This document shows, piece after piece, positions 6,916-7,612 of a stretch of 7,612 nucleotides of DNA. Position numbers and translations under genes: made by a program. The notes under the pieces are model-generated. The model saw nothing but the letters and a program-made list of their open reading frames with translations. It ran no database searches and was not told the DNA's origin. The DNA is from Caulobacteraceae bacterium (GTDB taxonomy: Bacteria > Pseudomonadota > Alphaproteobacteria > Caulobacterales > Caulobacteraceae): NCBI GenBank assembly GCA_947484535.1, contig CANKPO010000058.1:1-7612 (forward strand), written 5' to 3'. Positions within the stretch are counted from its first letter, which is position 1. Each line of letters begins with the position of its first letter.

Positions 6916-6939
6916 GAGTTTACTGGGGGCGGATTTTAT
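6912..6939 (+). promoter_or_regulatory. Candidate proximal ctrA promoter (P2-like)
   Basis: TTAAGA (6912-6917; 4 of 6 to TTGACA), 16 bases, TTTTAT (6934-6939; 4 of 6 to TATAAT). An exact CtrA half-site at 6908-6915 overlaps the -35, the layout of CtrA-activated promoters such as Caulobacter ctrA P2. Transcription would begin near 6946 with a leader of about 35 bases. Confidence 0.3.
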
Positions 6940-6956
6940 CATTCCGCGAAGCGAAG

Positions 6957-6970
6957 CCGCCTTTGGGCGG
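6957..6970 (+). other. Small hairpin abutting the ctrA ribosome site
   Basis: CCGCC (6957-6961) pairs with GGCGG (6966-6970) across a TTTG loop. The 3' arm ends immediately before the GGAGG ribosome site at 6971-6975. It has no T tract, so it is not a terminator. The stem is only 5 pairs, but all are G-C, so it may form in the ctrA leader. Confidence 0.3.
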
Positions 6971-6975
6971 GGAGG
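6971..6975 (+). promoter_or_regulatory. Ribosome binding site of ctrA
   Basis: GGAGG, 5 bases before ATG 6981. A perfect core that fixes the ctrA start. Confidence 0.8.
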
Positions 6976-6980
6976 GGTCG

Positions 6981-7612
6981 ATGCGCGTACTGTTGATTGA
7001 GGACGACAGCGCAACAGCGCAGAGCATCGAATTGATGCTCAAGTCCGAGGGCTTCAACGTCTACACCACCGATTTGGGTGAGGAAGGCGTCGATCTGGGC
7101 AAGATTTACGATTACGATCTGATCCTGCTCGATCTGAACCTTCCCGATATGTCCGGCATGGACGTTCTGCGCACCCTACGGGTCGCGAAGATCAATACGC
7201 CGATCATGATCCTGTCGGGCACCTCGGAGATCGATACCAAGGTCAAGACCTTCGGCAGCGGTGCCGATGACTATATGACCAAGCCCTTCCATAAGGACGA
7301 ACTGGTCGCTCGCATCCATGCAGTGGTCCGTCGCTCCAAGGGCCACGCCCAATCGGTCATCCGGACCGGCGACATTACGGTCAATCTGGACGCCAAGACT
7401 GTCGAGGTCTTCTCGCAGCGCGTTCACCTGACCGGCAAAGAATATCAGATGCTGGAACTGCTCTCCCTGCGCAAGGGCACGACCCTGACCAAGGAAATGT
7501 TCCTCAACCATCTCTATGGCGGCATGGACGAGCCAGAACTGAAGATCATCGACGTCTTCATCTGTAAGCTTCGCAAGAAGCTGGCCTCGGCTGCCAATGG
7601 CCAACATCATAT
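6981..7612 (+). CDS. ctrA: CtrA, cell-cycle master response regulator (3' end beyond window)
   Basis: 210 codons plus two bases are visible; Caulobacter CtrA has 231 residues, so only about 20 are missing. CtrA, phosphorylated through the CckA-ChpT relay in Caulobacter, activates flagellar, pilus and division genes and blocks replication initiation. The receiver (1-120) has the acidic pocket E8-D9-D10, phosphoacceptor D51 ([12 protein letters not shown]), S79 in I-L-S-G, and K101 in [11 protein letters not shown]. The OmpR/PhoB-type winged helix spans about 124-210, with [12 protein letters not shown] at 150-161, [13 protein letters not shown] at 169-181 and the recognition-helix region [16 protein letters not shown] at 186-201. 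These blocks are near-identical to the Caulobacter protein as I remember it. The C-terminal degradation signal is not visible. Divergent from fliI. Confidence 0.97.
   Translation, partial: MRVLLIEDDSATAQSIELMLKSEGFNVYTTDLGEEGVDLGKIYDYDLILLDLNLPDMSGMDVLRTLRVAKINTPIMILSGTSEIDTKVKTFGSGADDYMTKPFHKDELVARIHAVVRRSKGHAQSVIRTGDITVNLDAKTVEVFSQRVHLTGKEYQMLELLSLRKGTTLTKEMFLNHLYGGMDEPELKIIDVFICKLRKKLASAANGQHH

Larger units (their letters stand above)
6684..6980. promoter_or_regulatory. Divergent control region between fliI and ctrA
   Basis: 297 bases without a long reading frame, clearly richer in A and T than the flanking genes. It must hold the promoters of fliIJ (minus) and ctrA (plus). Visible within it are two exact CtrA half-sites and one near match, one GANTC site, candidate promoters facing both ways, an A/T near-palindrome close to fliI, short open frames, and a small hairpin beside the ctrA ribosome site; these are listed separately. 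CtrA controls its own gene in Caulobacter, which is the known precedent for such sites. Confidence 0.8.

Noticed and set aside
7176..7610. A 144-codon open frame on the minus strand over ctrA
   Set aside because: Fully antisense to the highly conserved ctrA reading frame; the product has no recognisable family pattern.
1..7612. Mobile elements, CRISPR arrays, tRNA/rRNA genes or attachment sites
   Set aside because: No transposase or integrase frame, no array of spaced direct repeats and no recognisable RNA gene was seen; the window is filled by intact core flagellar and cell-cycle genes.

Overview
The window is a compact flagellar and cell-cycle region from an alphaproteobacterium, most likely a dimorphic, stalked-type member of the Caulobacterales/Maricaulales. 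The strongest markers are a near-canonical CtrA response regulator (Asp51 in the receiver, CtrA-type DNA-binding domain), an FlbD-type sigma-54 activator with a degenerate receiver, and the order FliH/FlbE - FliN - FlbD, which I recall as the tail of the Caulobacter fliF operon. Genus cannot be decided from the sequence alone.

Layout. Positions 1-4925 read on the plus strand: the 3' end of a fliH/flbE gene (cut by the left edge), fliN, flbD, flhA and a small DUF4282-like membrane protein. Positions 4930-6683 read on the minus strand: fliI followed by fliJ with a 4-base stop/start overlap. The two blocks converge with only 4 bases between the stop codons. Positions 6684-6980 are a 297-base, relatively A+T-rich divergent control region. 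ctrA then runs on the plus strand from 6981 off the right edge and is nearly complete (210 codons visible). Apart from that control region there is no gap over 300 bases without a gene; the others are 82 bases or shorter.

How the genes fit together. FliH, FliI and FliJ form the cytoplasmic ATPase complex that feeds substrates to the flagellar type III export gate, of which FlhA is the large membrane subunit. FliN is a C-ring/switch protein that in studied systems also docks FliH. FlbD is the sigma-54 enhancer-binding protein that, in Caulobacter, switches on late flagellar genes after the early structure is built. CtrA is the master cell-cycle regulator that in Caulobacter activates early flagellar genes. 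The control region between fliI and ctrA has two exact matches to the CtrA half-site TTAACCAT, a third near match, a GANTC (CcrM-type) site, and plausible promoter elements facing both ways. This suggests CtrA controls both its own gene and fliIJ here.

I found no evidence for a wholly new system. The items most worth a second look are the architecture of the fliI/ctrA control region, a chain of short open frames that overlaps the ctrA start, the DUF4282-like protein inside the flagellar cluster, and the joining of loci that I recall as separate in Caulobacter crescentus.
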